64,000 bases of DNA from Pseudomonas sp. PIC25. GTDB lineage: Bacteria; Pseudomonadota; Gammaproteobacteria; Pseudomonadales; Pseudomonadaceae. Position numbers and translations under genes: made by a program. Positions 9,091 through 17,837 of this stretch are shown here, piece after piece. The notes under the pieces are model-generated. The model searched no databases and had not been told where the DNA came from. It saw only the letters and a program-made list of their open reading frames with translations. Every line of letters begins with the position of its first letter. Position 1 is the first letter of the stretch. Location of the stretch: assembly GCF_002286785.1 (NCBI RefSeq), contig NZ_MUJY01000047.1, positions 1-64,000 on the forward strand, written 5' to 3'.

Positions 9091-10545
9091 CTACAGGCTG
9101 ACGGCGCGGCGCCGGGTGGTGCCCAGGCGTGCGCGTCCTTGATCGTTGAGCGCGTGCTGTTGCCGCTGCAGGTGGGCTTGGTCCCAGCTCTGCAGTCGCT
9201 CGCGCAGGGTGCTGAGCGGCAGATCGAGCAGATCGTCGAGCTGGCGCAGCAGGTCCTGCCAGAGGCTGGCGAAGCGCGCGATCTCATCGGGGCTGAACAG
9301 CCGGCGGTCGTACTCCAGGGTGGCTTCGATGCTTTCGTTGCGGTGCATCAGGTCGAGCACCAGGTCGAAGCCGGCCAGGTCTTGGATCACCTGGGTGCTG
9401 ACCAGGCGGGCCGCGCCGAGCGCATCGATACTGAAGCGGTCGCGCTGGTAGTTGAACTTGGCCTGGAACAGCGGCGAACGGTCCGCCTTGCGCTGCGGCG
9501 CCAACTGGGACACCAGCAGGTCGAAGGGCAACTGGCGGTGGGCATGGGCCAGGCGGATGGCCTGACGGGTGCGCGCCAGTAGTTCGCCGAGGCTCAGGCC
9601 GTCCTCCAGTTCGCACTTGAGGGTGAGCTGGTTGACGAAGAAACCGAAGATGTCCTGCAGCTCCGGCAGGTCTCGGCCGTGCACATCGGTACCGATGAGG
9701 AAGCGGTGCTGCCCGCTGAGATAGTGCAGCCACAGCTGGAACAGTCCGGTCAGCGTCACGAACAACGGCAGGCGCAGGCGTCGCGACGCCCGCTTGAGGT
9801 GCTCGACCTGCTGCTCGGGAATGATGAAATGATGCCGGCCGCCCTGCGCCGGCCCCTCACGGTGCACCCGTCGGGCGAATTCCAATTGCAGCGGCATGCC
9901 GGCCAGGTGGTCGCGCCAGAACGCGGTCTCGCGCTCGATCAGCGCGGTGGTCACATAACCGGGCTCCCAGGCCGCGAAGTCGGCGTACTGCAAGCGGCCG
10001 GGCAGCGGGGCGCCGGATTCCTGGGTGGCGTAGTAATGAGCGAGGTCCTGCAGGAGGATTTCGCCCGAGCGGCCGTCGAAGGCGATGTGGTGGATGGTGA
10101 CGAGCAGTTCCTGTTCGCGGTCGTCGAGCTCAAGCAGGGCGGCGCGCATCACCGGGCCGGATACCAGGTCGAACGGGGTCTTCTGTTCCTCGTGCAGCAG
10201 GCGGTCGCGGGCGCGGCGGCGCTCATCCGCAGGCAGGTTGCGCAGATCGAGGGTCTTTACCTCGATGGATTGCCGCTCGGCGAGCCATTGCTCGGGGCCG
10301 GTCGCCGTGGTGCGGTAGCAGGCGCGCAGGACCGAATGGCGCAGGCATAGCGCATCCAGCGCGTGCTTGAGCCGATCCGCTTGCACGCGGGGCCCTTCGA
10401 GCGCCATGCAGATCAGGATGTTGTGCTGGGCGCGTCCGGGTTCCAACTGGTGGAGGAACCACAGGCGGCTTTGGGCGAAGGACTGACGAACGCGGCGGGC
10501 GGCTGCCTCGCCCAACGGCAGCAGGGGCGAAAAGGGCTTTTCCAT
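9091..10545 (-). CDS. Free-standing NRPS condensation domain protein
   Basis: The 484-residue product is a single condensation domain: early QSRLWFLHQLEP motif, intact catalytic IHHIAFDG (H152, H153, D157, G158), FGFFVNQLTLK-type C5 region, then QLPFDLLVSQL and SPLFQAKFNY. No A or T domain is attached. The ATG at 10545 has TAGGAG seven bases upstream, overlapping the stop of the preceding hydroxylase gene, so translational coupling is likely. Because the neighbouring A-T protein carries a dead condensation-like domain, this intact domain may supply the missing condensation activity in trans. Acylation of the first residue is an alternative. Both roles are inference. Confidence 0.92.
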   Translation of the reverse strand: MEKPFSPLLPLGEAAARRVRQSFAQSRLWFLHQLEPGRAQHNILICMALEGPRVQADRLKHALDALCLRHSVLRACYRTTATGPEQWLAERQSIEVKTLDLRNLPADERRRARDRLLHEEQKTPFDLVSGPVMRAALLELDDREQELLVTIHHIAFDGRSGEILLQDLAHYYATQESGAPLPGRLQYADFAAWEPGYVTTALIERETAFWRDHLAGMPLQLEFARRVHREGPAQGGRHHFIIPEQQVEHLKRASRRLRLPLFVTLTGLFQLWLHYLSGQHRFLIGTDVHGRDLPELQDIFGFFVNQLTLKCELEDGLSLGELLARTRQAIRLAHAHRQLPFDLLVSQLAPQRKADRSPLFQAKFNYQRDRFSIDALGAARLVSTQVIQDLAGFDLVLDLMHRNESIEATLEYDRRLFSPDEIARFASLWQDLLRQLDDLLDLPLSTLRERLQSWDQAHLQRQQHALNDQGRARLGTTRRRAVSL

Positions 10546-10553
10546 GTCCGCTC

Positions 10554-11552
10554 CTAGGCCATCGCCACGATGACCTTGCGGTCGCCGCTGAACGGGTTGC
10601 GACCATGGGCGACCAACAGGTTGTCGAGCATCAGCACGTCGCCGGCCTGCCAGGGAAAGGCCACGCAGGTGTCGGCGTAGACCGCGCGGATGGCATCCAG
10701 CGTGGCGTCCGGGATCGGCGTGCCGTCGCCGAAGTAGACGTTGCGCGGCAGCTGCGCCTCGCCCACCGCGGCGATCAGGGCCTGGCGCAGGTCCTGCGCC
10801 ATGGCGGAGATATGGAACAGGTGCGCCTGATTGAACCACACCCACTCGTGAGTGGCCGGGTGCCGGACAGCCGCCTGGCATAGCTGGCGAGTGCTCAGCT
10901 CGCCATCGGCGGACCAGCTCCAGTCGATGCCCTGCGCCTGGCAGTACTGCTCGACCTGGCTCCGCTCGTGGGTGTTGAACACCTGCTGCCAGGGCACGTC
11001 CAGTGCGCTGCTGTAGTTGCGCACATAGAGCAGCCCCTTGGCGATGAATTCCTCGCGGATGGCCGGATCGATCGCCTGGTACACCAGGCGACTGTCGGCG
11101 ATGGGGGTTTCCCCGCCGGTCTGGCTCGCCGTCATGCAGTGGAACCAGATGCGCGACGGCCACTGGCGCGTGTAGGACTGCTCGTTGTGCAGGGGGATGC
11201 TCTGGTGCGCCGGGTATTCGGTGGAGCTGTAGACCCCGGCGAAGACCTTGCTGCGCGGTGTCGAGCCGAACTCGTAGGTGCCCAGCGGCATGCCGAAGCT
11301 GGCGGCGAAGCGCTTGAAGTCCAGCGGTGTCGGTACCTTGAAATTGCGGAACAGGACGCCGCCGGTCTTGCCCAGTGCATCCAGGGCAATCGCCCGGACC
11401 TCGTCGCTCAGCGCATGAATCGACTGCCGCTGCTGGCTATCGATTAAGAGGGGGAGAGGCTGGCCGTCCAGCAAGGGGGTGATGACGCAGCCGTCCCGCT
11501 CTACGGGCAAAAGACGGGTAGCAGCCGTACTCACTTCGGCAGCTTGATTCAT
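10554..11552 (-). CDS. Second TauD/TfdA-family (SyrP-like) hydroxylase, first gene of the NRPS operon
   Basis: The start at 11552 (332 residues) is chosen because AAGGAAA lies ten bases upstream and the fold begins soon after; longer in-frame starts add a low-complexity leader. Iron ligands are HNE (122-124) and the His of VAHGRN (316), with R325 (GDRKVIVA) as probable 2-oxoglutarate ligand. It is clearly related to the other hydroxylase in the operon (shared SQTGGETPI, LLYVRNY-type and FYGDG/YFGDG segments) but not a recent duplicate. Two hydroxylases suggest two hydroxylated residues, or one hydroxylation plus another oxidation. It is the promoter-proximal gene, downstream of the Fur box at 11814. 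Confidence 0.9.
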   Translation of the reverse strand: MNQAAEVSTAATRLLPVERDGCVITPLLDGQPLPLLIDSQQRQSIHALSDEVRAIALDALGKTGGVLFRNFKVPTPLDFKRFAASFGMPLGTYEFGSTPRSKVFAGVYSSTEYPAHQSIPLHNEQSYTRQWPSRIWFHCMTASQTGGETPIADSRLVYQAIDPAIREEFIAKGLLYVRNYSSALDVPWQQVFNTHERSQVEQYCQAQGIDWSWSADGELSTRQLCQAAVRHPATHEWVWFNQAHLFHISAMAQDLRQALIAAVGEAQLPRNVYFGDGTPIPDATLDAIRAVYADTCVAFPWQAGDVLMLDNLLVAHGRNPFSGDRKVIVAMA

Positions 11553-11813
11553 GTTCGGGGTTTCCTTGCGGCGGAACGGGGTGGGGCGATCGGCCGGGAG
11601 TGCAGGGGTAGGGGAGCGGAAACGCAGGAGGGTGTAGCCGTGCTTGTCCGGTTTTGAACAACCGCGGCAGAGCGTTCGGTAACCCGAGCCGTAGTTGTCG
11701 TGCGTCCGTAAAAACGTTGAGCCATGGCCATTCCCTCCAGCCAAGAAATCTGCATCAGGCGTCATGTCTGCTGGCGAATTGCTACAGGCAAGACCGCTCT
11801 GCATGAGCTGAAT

Positions 11814-11832
11814 CCAAATGATAATCACTCTC
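11814..11832. promoter_or_regulatory. Fur box
   Basis: The 19-mer CCAAATGATAATCACTCTC matches the Fur consensus GATAATGATAATCATTATC at 14 of 19 positions, including the central ATGATAATCA. It lies between the divergent hydroxylase operon and the TonB receptor gene, so it should make both iron-repressed. No PvdS-type box was found. Confidence 0.75.
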
Positions 11833-11837
11833 GGAAA

Positions 11838-11867
11838 GATTGCAAATTATCTTGCAATCAATAATAT
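11838..11867. promoter_or_regulatory. Perfect inverted repeat GATTGCAA-N6-TTGCAATC with overlapping promoter
   Basis: Positions 11838-11845 and 11852-11859 form perfect 8-bp arms around ATTATC, a typical dimer-operator layout next to the Fur box. On the plus strand TTGCAA (11840-11845) and TAATAT (11862-11867) are 16 bp apart and could be the -35 and -10 of the receptor gene, about 100 bp before its ATG. The operator and promoter roles are inferred. Confidence 0.5.
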
Positions 11868-11968
11868 TTCGCAGCTGTGAGCTTCTGGTCTCTTTGCCGA
11901 AGCTCAGGGGAGGTGTGAGCGATCGATTCGTTCCGAGTGAAGTCAATGGCGCAGGAGCCGAGGGGTAG

Positions 11969-14038
11969 ATGAATAATTTCAAGAAGAACACGCTGGCATT
12001 GGCAGTTGCGTCCGGCCTGATGGCCGCGACTGCCGCGCTGGCAGCCGAGGAAGCCAAGAAAGAGGAGGCGCTGCAGCTCAAAGAGGCGGTCGTCACGGGC
12101 GAGAAAATTCAGCGCAGTGAAGATAGAACGCTGTCCAGCGTCGCAGTGGTAACCAGCGAGGACATCCGCCTTCATGGCGACCAGGACCTGCAGGGCGTGC
12201 TAGACCGCACCCCCGGCGTATACGCCCAGTCGGGTAACGAGAACTGGGGTATTCGCGGCATCCAGGTAAGCGGATTCGACGACCAGGGGCCCGCTGCCAT
12301 GAATGGCGCCGTATCCGTCTATGTCGACGATGCGTTGCAGGTCAACCGCCTGCTGACCCTCAACCCGCTGCCGCTCTGGGACATGGAGCAGGTGGAAATC
12401 TACCGCGGCGCCCAATCGACCACCCAGGGGCGTAACTCCCTGGCCGGCGCCATCATCATGCGCACCAAGAACCCCACCTTCGATCCCGAGTTCTCCGTGC
12501 GCAGTAACGTCGGCAAGTATGGCGAGCGTGGCGCTTCCGCCGTTGCCAATGGTTCGCTGATAGATGGCGTGGTAGCCGCCAGGCTGGCTGTGGATTACCA
12601 AACCGCCGATGGCTATATCGAGAACGAGACGCTGGACATGGACGCCAACCAGCTACGCTCGTCCAACGTGCGCGGCAAGCTCCTCATCCTGCCGTCCGAG
12701 GATCTGGACGTGCTGCTGACCTTCGCCCGCACCAAGCAGCGCAGCGGGGTCAACGCCGTGGCCGCGACCAACGGAAGGCCGGACTACTACAGCGTCTTCG
12801 AGAACACCGAGACCCACAACACCCTGGACCAGGACACGGCGACCGCCAAGCTGGACTATCGCCTGGATGACTTCTGGACGTTGACCAGCGTGACCTCTGG
12901 AACTTGGTCGGAATACCACTCGATCCTCGATTTCGATCGTACGCCAGTCTTCAATAGAAGTACGCCTCGGCATCATGAGCAGATGCTGGCCAGCCAGGAA
13001 CTGCGCCTGGGCTATGCCTCGGAGCGGGTGAACGGTGTGATCGGTGCGTACCTGGGGCGCTTCGAGGGCGATATCGACGATCAACTGGTCATTGACGGGG
13101 CGGTAGGGCTGGATCAGCAGGGCGAGACCGAGATCGACAGCCAGGCGCTGTTCGGCGAGCTCAACTGGGAGTTCGTCGAAGACTGGCAACTGATCACCGG
13201 TTTGCGTTGGGACCATGAAAAAAATAGGACGCAGATACGCTACCCACTGACTCCGTCGCGTTCGGCTGACGAGGACCTCAGCTCCAGCGTACTGTTGCCG
13301 AAGATCGGCATTAGCCACGACCTGACCGAGAATCAGATTCTGGGTCTGACTTGGCAGCGTGGCTACCGCAGCGGTGGGGTGAATGTTCGCGCTGGTACCG
13401 CGCACAGACCCTACGACCCGGAGTTCACCAGTACCTACGAACTGGCCTGGCGTGGCAACTGGCTGGATCGCCGCCTGCGCACCAGCGCCAACCTCTACCA
13501 CACCACCTGGAAAGATCAGCAGGTGTCCTTCCTCAATCTCAGCGACAACACCGTGCAGGTGGCCAATGCCGCGGAAAGCCGCATGATCGGCCTGGAGCTC
13601 TCCGCCGAGTACCTGGTGACCTCGCAACTGCTGGTCAATGCCGGTTTCGCCTACAACGACACCAAGTACGAAAACTTCGTGCGTGACGGTGTCGACCTCA
13701 GCGGCCGCGAGTTCGTTTTCGCACCGAAGAAAATGGCCAATATCGGCGTCAACTACACCTTCGACAGCGGCTTGATGATCGGCGGCGACGTCGTCTACCA
13801 GGGCAACAGCATCTCCAACTTCGACATCAACGATGCACGTGAAGTGACCGGCGAGCGGCGCAACGACAGCGTCACCCTGGTGAACCTGAACGCCGAATAC
13901 CCCATCGGCGACCTGACGCTCAGCGGCTACGTGCGCAACCTGTTCGACGAGGAGTACATCACCAACAACCAGAGCGACAGCCTGGTGGACGTCGGCGCGC
14001 CGATGACCCTTGGCGTGGCCGCCCGCTACGACTTCTGA
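11969..14038 (+). CDS. TonB-dependent outer-membrane siderophore receptor
   Basis: The 689-residue product begins with a signal peptide (MNNFKKNTLALAVASGLMAA..., cleavage likely after ALA near residue 25). A TonB-box-like stretch LKEAVVTGEK follows, then a plug domain (DLQGVLDRTPGVYAQSGN, IRGIQVSGFDDQG, VEIYRGAQSTTQGRNSLAGAI) and a beta-barrel ending in aromatic GVAARYDF, as in 22-stranded receptors. No N-terminal signalling domain for an anti-sigma/ECF pair is present, consistent with direct Fur control. An AGGGG site precedes the ATG. Its position opposite the NRPS operon points to uptake of the siderophore made by this locus; a xenosiderophore is an alternative. Confidence 0.93.
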   Translation: MNNFKKNTLALAVASGLMAATAALAAEEAKKEEALQLKEAVVTGEKIQRSEDRTLSSVAVVTSEDIRLHGDQDLQGVLDRTPGVYAQSGNENWGIRGIQVSGFDDQGPAAMNGAVSVYVDDALQVNRLLTLNPLPLWDMEQVEIYRGAQSTTQGRNSLAGAIIMRTKNPTFDPEFSVRSNVGKYGERGASAVANGSLIDGVVAARLAVDYQTADGYIENETLDMDANQLRSSNVRGKLLILPSEDLDVLLTFARTKQRSGVNAVAATNGRPDYYSVFENTETHNTLDQDTATAKLDYRLDDFWTLTSVTSGTWSEYHSILDFDRTPVFNRSTPRHHEQMLASQELRLGYASERVNGVIGAYLGRFEGDIDDQLVIDGAVGLDQQGETEIDSQALFGELNWEFVEDWQLITGLRWDHEKNRTQIRYPLTPSRSADEDLSSSVLLPKIGISHDLTENQILGLTWQRGYRSGGVNVRAGTAHRPYDPEFTSTYELAWRGNWLDRRLRTSANLYHTTWKDQQVSFLNLSDNTVQVANAAESRMIGLELSAEYLVTSQLLVNAGFAYNDTKYENFVRDGVDLSGREFVFAPKKMANIGVNYTFDSGLMIGGDVVYQGNSISNFDINDAREVTGERRNDSVTLVNLNAEYPIGDLTLSGYVRNLFDEEYITNNQSDSLVDVGAPMTLGVAARYDF

Positions 14039-14044
14039 GGAAGA

Positions 14045-14074
14045 CTGGCGGCGGCATGGCAATGCTGCCGCCAG
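14045..14074 (+). terminator. Hairpin after the receptor gene
   Basis: A 13-bp stem with one G-U pair and a GGCA loop starts seven bases after the receptor stop. No T-run follows, so it may attenuate or stabilise the transcript rather than terminate it fully before the aminotransferase gene. Confidence 0.5.
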
Positions 14075-14172
14075 GAATTGAATCACAGTTCGTTGTCTTG
14101 TCCCGCTGGCCCTTCCAGTGCCGGGCGGGTGCTGTCAGAGAACGCGCTATTGGGTAATGCGAGGATGCAATC

Positions 14173-15585
14173 ATGAGTGTGATCAACCCGACAACGAACA
14201 CCAAAATCGATCTTCAGCGCCGGCATACGGGACTCAGCGAGAGTTACTGCCTGGACACCACACCCGTTCTTCAGCGCCAGATGGCGCAAGAGTCGAATGC
14301 CCGCAGTTACCCGCGGCGCATACCCTTGGAGCTCAAGCGTGCCCGGGGAGTCTACGTCGAGGACTCGCGAGGGCAGGTGTACATAGACTGCTTGGCGGGA
14401 GCCGGCACCTTGGCGCTGGGGCACAACCACCCGGTGATAATAGAAGCGATCCAACGAGCCCTGGCCTCGGAGGTCCCTCTACATACGCTCGATTTGAGTA
14501 CACCGATCAAGGACGCCTTCGTCCAAACGCTATTCGATTTGTTGCCAGGCGATTTCGCCAGGAATGCCCGGATCCAGTTCTGCGGGCCCAGTGGCGCGGA
14601 CGCGGTTGAGGCTGCAATCAAACTATCCCGCACGGCGACGGGCCAACAGACCGTGCTGGCGTTTCATGGCGCCTACCACGGCATGACGCTCGGGACACTC
14701 TCGCTCAGTGGCAACCTCGGTCCGAAGAAATCACTGGGAGGGTTGTTGGCGGGTGTCCAATTCCTGCCTTATCCGTATGGCTATCGTTGCCCCTTTGGCC
14801 TGTCCGGGGATCAGTCGATCGACGCCAGTCTCCATTACATCCGCCATATGCTGAGCGATCCCGAAAGCGGCATCACCCAGCCCGCGGCCATGATTCTCGA
14901 AACGGTCCAGGGGGAGGGCGGGGTGATTCCTGCTCCGGACCGCTGGCTGCAGGGTCTCCGCAGCATCACGAAGGAACATGGGATTCCCCTGATCCTCGAT
15001 GAGATTCAATGTGGTATCGGTCGAACGGGGGATATCTTTGCCTTTGAAAGCAGTGGGATCACACCCGATGTCCTGACGCTGTCCAAGGCTATCGGCGGTG
15101 GCTTGCCGCTCTCCGTGGTGGTCTACCGCGGAGAACTCGATCAGTGGCAGCCCGGCGCGCATGCCGGCACGTTCCGGGGCAACCAATTGGCCATGGCGGC
15201 AGGGAACGCGACGCTGCGGTTCATCCAGCAAGAACAGTTGACGAACCATGTGCGCAGCGTCGGCAGCCAACTGCATCGCTCGCTGCTGGGGCTGCAGGCC
15301 GAGTTCGACTGGATCGGCGATGTCCGTGGTCGAGGCTTGATGCTGGGTATGGAAATCGTGAGTCCGACGAGTTTCGATTCCCTGGGACGTCCAGCAGCAG
15401 ACGGCGACAGAGCGCGCAAACTCCAACGCGCCTGCCTGGAACGCGGGCTGATCGTGGAGCTGGGAGGACGGCATGGTGCAACCGTGAGATTCCTGCCTCC
15501 ATTGATTATCAGTGAAGCGGAAGTCGAGCATGTCGGACAGATTCTTTATGAAGCAGCCCAAGCTGTTCATGGATGCTCCGAGTGA
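14173..15585 (+). CDS. dat: L-2,4-diaminobutyrate:2-oxoglutarate aminotransferase (PvdH/Dat-like)
   Basis: This 470-residue class III aminotransferase makes L-2,4-diaminobutyrate from aspartate-4-semialdehyde with an amino donor such as glutamate. Family features: GAGTLALGHNHP near the N terminus, FCGPSGADAVEAAIKL, AYHGMTLG, LILDEIQCGIGRTG (D276 binds the PLP pyridine nitrogen) and the Schiff-base lysine K305 in LSKAIGGG. Length matches PvdH of pyoverdine loci. It lies 134 bp behind the receptor gene on the same strand. Its presence here agrees with the diaminobutyrate-type code of the first A domain in the large NRPS, so it probably supplies that monomer. Other class III aminotransferases are less likely given this context. 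Confidence 0.88.
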   Translation: MSVINPTTNTKIDLQRRHTGLSESYCLDTTPVLQRQMAQESNARSYPRRIPLELKRARGVYVEDSRGQVYIDCLAGAGTLALGHNHPVIIEAIQRALASEVPLHTLDLSTPIKDAFVQTLFDLLPGDFARNARIQFCGPSGADAVEAAIKLSRTATGQQTVLAFHGAYHGMTLGTLSLSGNLGPKKSLGGLLAGVQFLPYPYGYRCPFGLSGDQSIDASLHYIRHMLSDPESGITQPAAMILETVQGEGGVIPAPDRWLQGLRSITKEHGIPLILDEIQCGIGRTGDIFAFESSGITPDVLTLSKAIGGGLPLSVVVYRGELDQWQPGAHAGTFRGNQLAMAAGNATLRFIQQEQLTNHVRSVGSQLHRSLLGLQAEFDWIGDVRGRGLMLGMEIVSPTSFDSLGRPAADGDRARKLQRACLERGLIVELGGRHGATVRFLPPLIISEAEVEHVGQILYEAAQAVHGCSE

Positions 15586-15712
15586 TGACGAAGGCGGATG
15601 GGTCGCCGAAGTGGATATCCTCAGCGGCATGCGCAGTGTCCTGAACTACCTACGGCGGCCCCTCAAGCCAGCGTGGCCCTGCTTCAGCAGGGCGCTGGCA
15701 ATTGATGAATAG
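15530..15712 (+). CDS. Possible small protein overlapping the aminotransferase 3' end
   Basis: A 60-codon frame (MSDRFFMKQPKLFMDAPSDD...) overlaps the last 56 bp of the aminotransferase gene in another frame and continues beyond it. It has no clear ribosome site and no family that I recognise; it is not an MbtH protein. It could be a remnant of a degraded downstream gene or chance. Low confidence. Confidence 0.2.
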   Translation: MSDRFFMKQPKLFMDAPSDDEGGWVAEVDILSGMRSVLNYLRRPLKPAWPCFSRALAIDE

Positions 15713-15733
15713 ATTTCATCTACCTATGTCATT

Positions 15734-15754
15734 TTGTCGTGATTATCACAACAA
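15734..15754. promoter_or_regulatory. Imperfect palindrome upstream of the SDR gene
   Basis: TTGTCGTGAT-T-ATCACAACAA has 10-bp arms with one mismatch, centred about 90 bp before the SDR start. It is a likely operator, perhaps for the LysR-type regulator encoded convergently at 16686. The regulator is inferred. Confidence 0.45.
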
Positions 15755-15833
15755 TCATCCCGGCATACAGTGACCTCACCCAACGAGAAGACCTCGGCAT
15801 GGTGCCGGAGTCGGGGGGAGAGGAGATCTGCAA

Positions 15834-16664
15834 ATGCGTACTTGGCTGATTACTGGTGCATCCCGTGGCTTCGGCGCTCTGATCGCGGAAAAGGCCCTGC
15901 AGGCCGGCGACGCGGTCATTGCCACCGCCCGCAAGCCCGCTGACGTCACTGCCCGTCTGGGCGCGCATCCCAACCTGCTGGCGGTGCGCCTGGATGTAAC
16001 CCGCGAGGAAGAAGCCCACCAGGCCGTTGCCGAAGGCATCAAGCGTTTTGGCCGCATCGATGTTCTGGTCAACAACGCCGGCTTCGGCGTGCTGGGGGCG
16101 GTGGAAGAAACCAGCGCGGCGGAAACCGAGCGCCTGTTCGCCACCAATGTCTTCGGCGTGCTCAACGTCACCCGCGCCGTGCTGCCGCACATGCGCCAGC
16201 AGCGTTCCGGGCACGTCCTCAACATCTCGTCGATTGGCGGCTACCAGGCTTACATGGGCTGGGGCGTATACGGCGCCACCAAATTCGCCGTGGAAGGCAT
16301 CAGCGAGGCGCTGCATCAGGAACTGGCGCCGCTGGGTATCCATGCCACCGTGATTGAGCCAGGCTTCTTCCGCACTGACTTCCTCGACGAACAGTCCCTG
16401 GTGAAAACCGCCCTGGAGCTGCCTGACTACGATGAAACCGTCGGCAAGGTGCGGCGCATGGCCCATGACTACAACCATGCACAACCGGGCAACCCGGCGA
16501 AGCTGGCCGATGCGCTGCTGGCCCTGGTGAACTCGCCGAACCCGCCACAACGCCTGCCGCTGGGCAGCGACACCGTGGCGCGCATCGAAGCGAAGAATCG
16601 CTTGGTCGAGCAGGAACTGCTTGCGTGGAAGGACGTGGCCCTGTCCACCGACTTCCGCGACTGA
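15834..16664 (+). CDS. Short-chain dehydrogenase/reductase (classical SDR)
   Basis: The 276-residue protein is an NAD(P)-dependent oxidoreductase with a Rossmann fold: cofactor motif TGASRGFG (7-14), NNAG (80-83), catalytic S133 and Y146-x3-K150. An Arg after the glycine-motif Ser (R11) suggests NADP(H) preference. A GGAGAGGAG ribosome site precedes the ATG. The substrate cannot be read from sequence. The gene ends 21 bp from the convergent LysR gene, with which it probably forms a regulator/target pair. Confidence 0.9.
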   Translation: MRTWLITGASRGFGALIAEKALQAGDAVIATARKPADVTARLGAHPNLLAVRLDVTREEEAHQAVAEGIKRFGRIDVLVNNAGFGVLGAVEETSAAETERLFATNVFGVLNVTRAVLPHMRQQRSGHVLNISSIGGYQAYMGWGVYGATKFAVEGISEALHQELAPLGIHATVIEPGFFRTDFLDEQSLVKTALELPDYDETVGKVRRMAHDYNHAQPGNPAKLADALLALVNSPNPPQRLPLGSDTVARIEAKNRLVEQELLAWKDVALSTDFRD

Positions 16665-16685
16665 TCCACGAGCGAGCGGCGGCCG

Positions 16686-17582
16686 CTAGACGTCGCGCCG
16701 GTCGCGAGTGAAATCGACAAAAGCCTTGAGCGCCGCCGGTAGCTGGCGGCGGCTCGGGTAATAGAGGTAGAGCCCCGGATAATACGGGCACCAATCCTCC
16801 AGTACTCGCTGCAAACTGCCGTCTTCCATCGCCGGGCGTACCAGGTCCTCGAACACGTAGGCCAGCCCGCAGCCACTCGCCGCCGCCTCAGCGATCAGCC
16901 CCATATCGTCCAGTACGAGCGGGCCGTCCACCTCCGTTTCCAGCTTGATCCCGCCACGCTCGAACTCCCAGCGATAGTACGTGCCGCTGGGGAAGCGCAG
17001 GCGAATGCAGGGCAGTTCGCGCAGGTCCTGCGGGTGCTGTGGCTTTGGATGGGCTGCGAAGAACTCCGGAGTCGCCACCACCGCCGAGCGCATGCGCGGC
17101 CCGATGGGTACGGCAACCATGTCTGCCTCCAGCGTCTCGCCGAAGCGCACGCCGGCATCGAAGCCGCCGGACACCACGTTCACCAGTGCATTGTCGGCGA
17201 CCACTTCGACGCGGATGTCGGGATACGCTGCCAGGAAGCGCCCCAGCAAGGGTAGCAGCACCATCTGCACCGCCGGCCGCCCAGCATTGATGCGCAGGGT
17301 GCCGGCCGGTTTGCCACGAAAACTGTTGAGGTCTTCCAGGGCGTCGTCGATATCGCGGAATGCCGGCTGGATACGTGCGCGCAGCCGTTCGCCGGCTTCG
17401 GTCAGCGCCACGCTGCGAGTGGTGCGGTTGAACAGGCGCAGGTCCAGGCGCTCTTCCATTGCGCGCAGCGCATGGCTGAGCGCCGAGGCCGAGAGCCCCA
17501 GCTCGACCGCTGCGCGACTGAGACTGAGATGTTCGGCGATACAGAGAAACAGGCGCAGGTCGTCACTGCTGACTTTCTTCAT
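16686..17582 (-). CDS. LysR-family transcriptional regulator
   Basis: Start ATG 17582 gives 298 residues. The N-terminal winged HTH is typical (LRLFLCIAEHLSLSRAAVEL, then SALSHALRAMEERL, DLRLFNRTTRSVALTEAGE), followed by a LysR substrate-binding domain (GTLRINAGRPAVQMVLLPLL...). The longer frame to 17726 adds a Pro/Ser-rich leader without family similarity and was rejected. The TRSVALTEAGERL and substrate-domain style resemble regulators paired with SDR or oxidoreductase genes. It probably regulates the convergent SDR gene, whose promoter has a palindrome at 15734. Confidence 0.9.
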   Translation of the reverse strand: MKKVSSDDLRLFLCIAEHLSLSRAAVELGLSASALSHALRAMEERLDLRLFNRTTRSVALTEAGERLRARIQPAFRDIDDALEDLNSFRGKPAGTLRINAGRPAVQMVLLPLLGRFLAAYPDIRVEVVADNALVNVVSGGFDAGVRFGETLEADMVAVPIGPRMRSAVVATPEFFAAHPKPQHPQDLRELPCIRLRFPSGTYYRWEFERGGIKLETEVDGPLVLDDMGLIAEAAASGCGLAYVFEDLVRPAMEDGSLQRVLEDWCPYYPGLYLYYPSRRQLPAALKAFVDFTRDRRDV

Positions 17583-17837
17583 CGGAGGCTCGGTATGGAA
17601 TTGGCCGGAGCAGTGGTAGCCGAGCGGGGAAGGGGACGTCAAGCCAGGCAGTGGGACGGCCCCGCTTGACGGTTTGTCTGCACACGGCGATGTACGAGCT
17701 GGTACAAGGCTCGATGTTCCAGACATGCAGCCTTGTCGACCATATCGGGGTGATGGTCTATATCCAATAGGCGCCTGAAAGTGCGTCCCGGAGGAGCCAT
17801 CCGGGGTCTATACCACCCCTCGCCGGGAGGAGTTCCC

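Noticed and set aside
10546-11163. N-terminal extension of the free-standing C domain
   Set aside because: Out-of-frame shadow of the second hydroxylase gene; the ATG at 10545 has a good site.
12653-14086. Minus-strand frame inside the TonB receptor gene
   Set aside because: Shadow of a strongly supported receptor; Val/His/Gln-rich with no family features.
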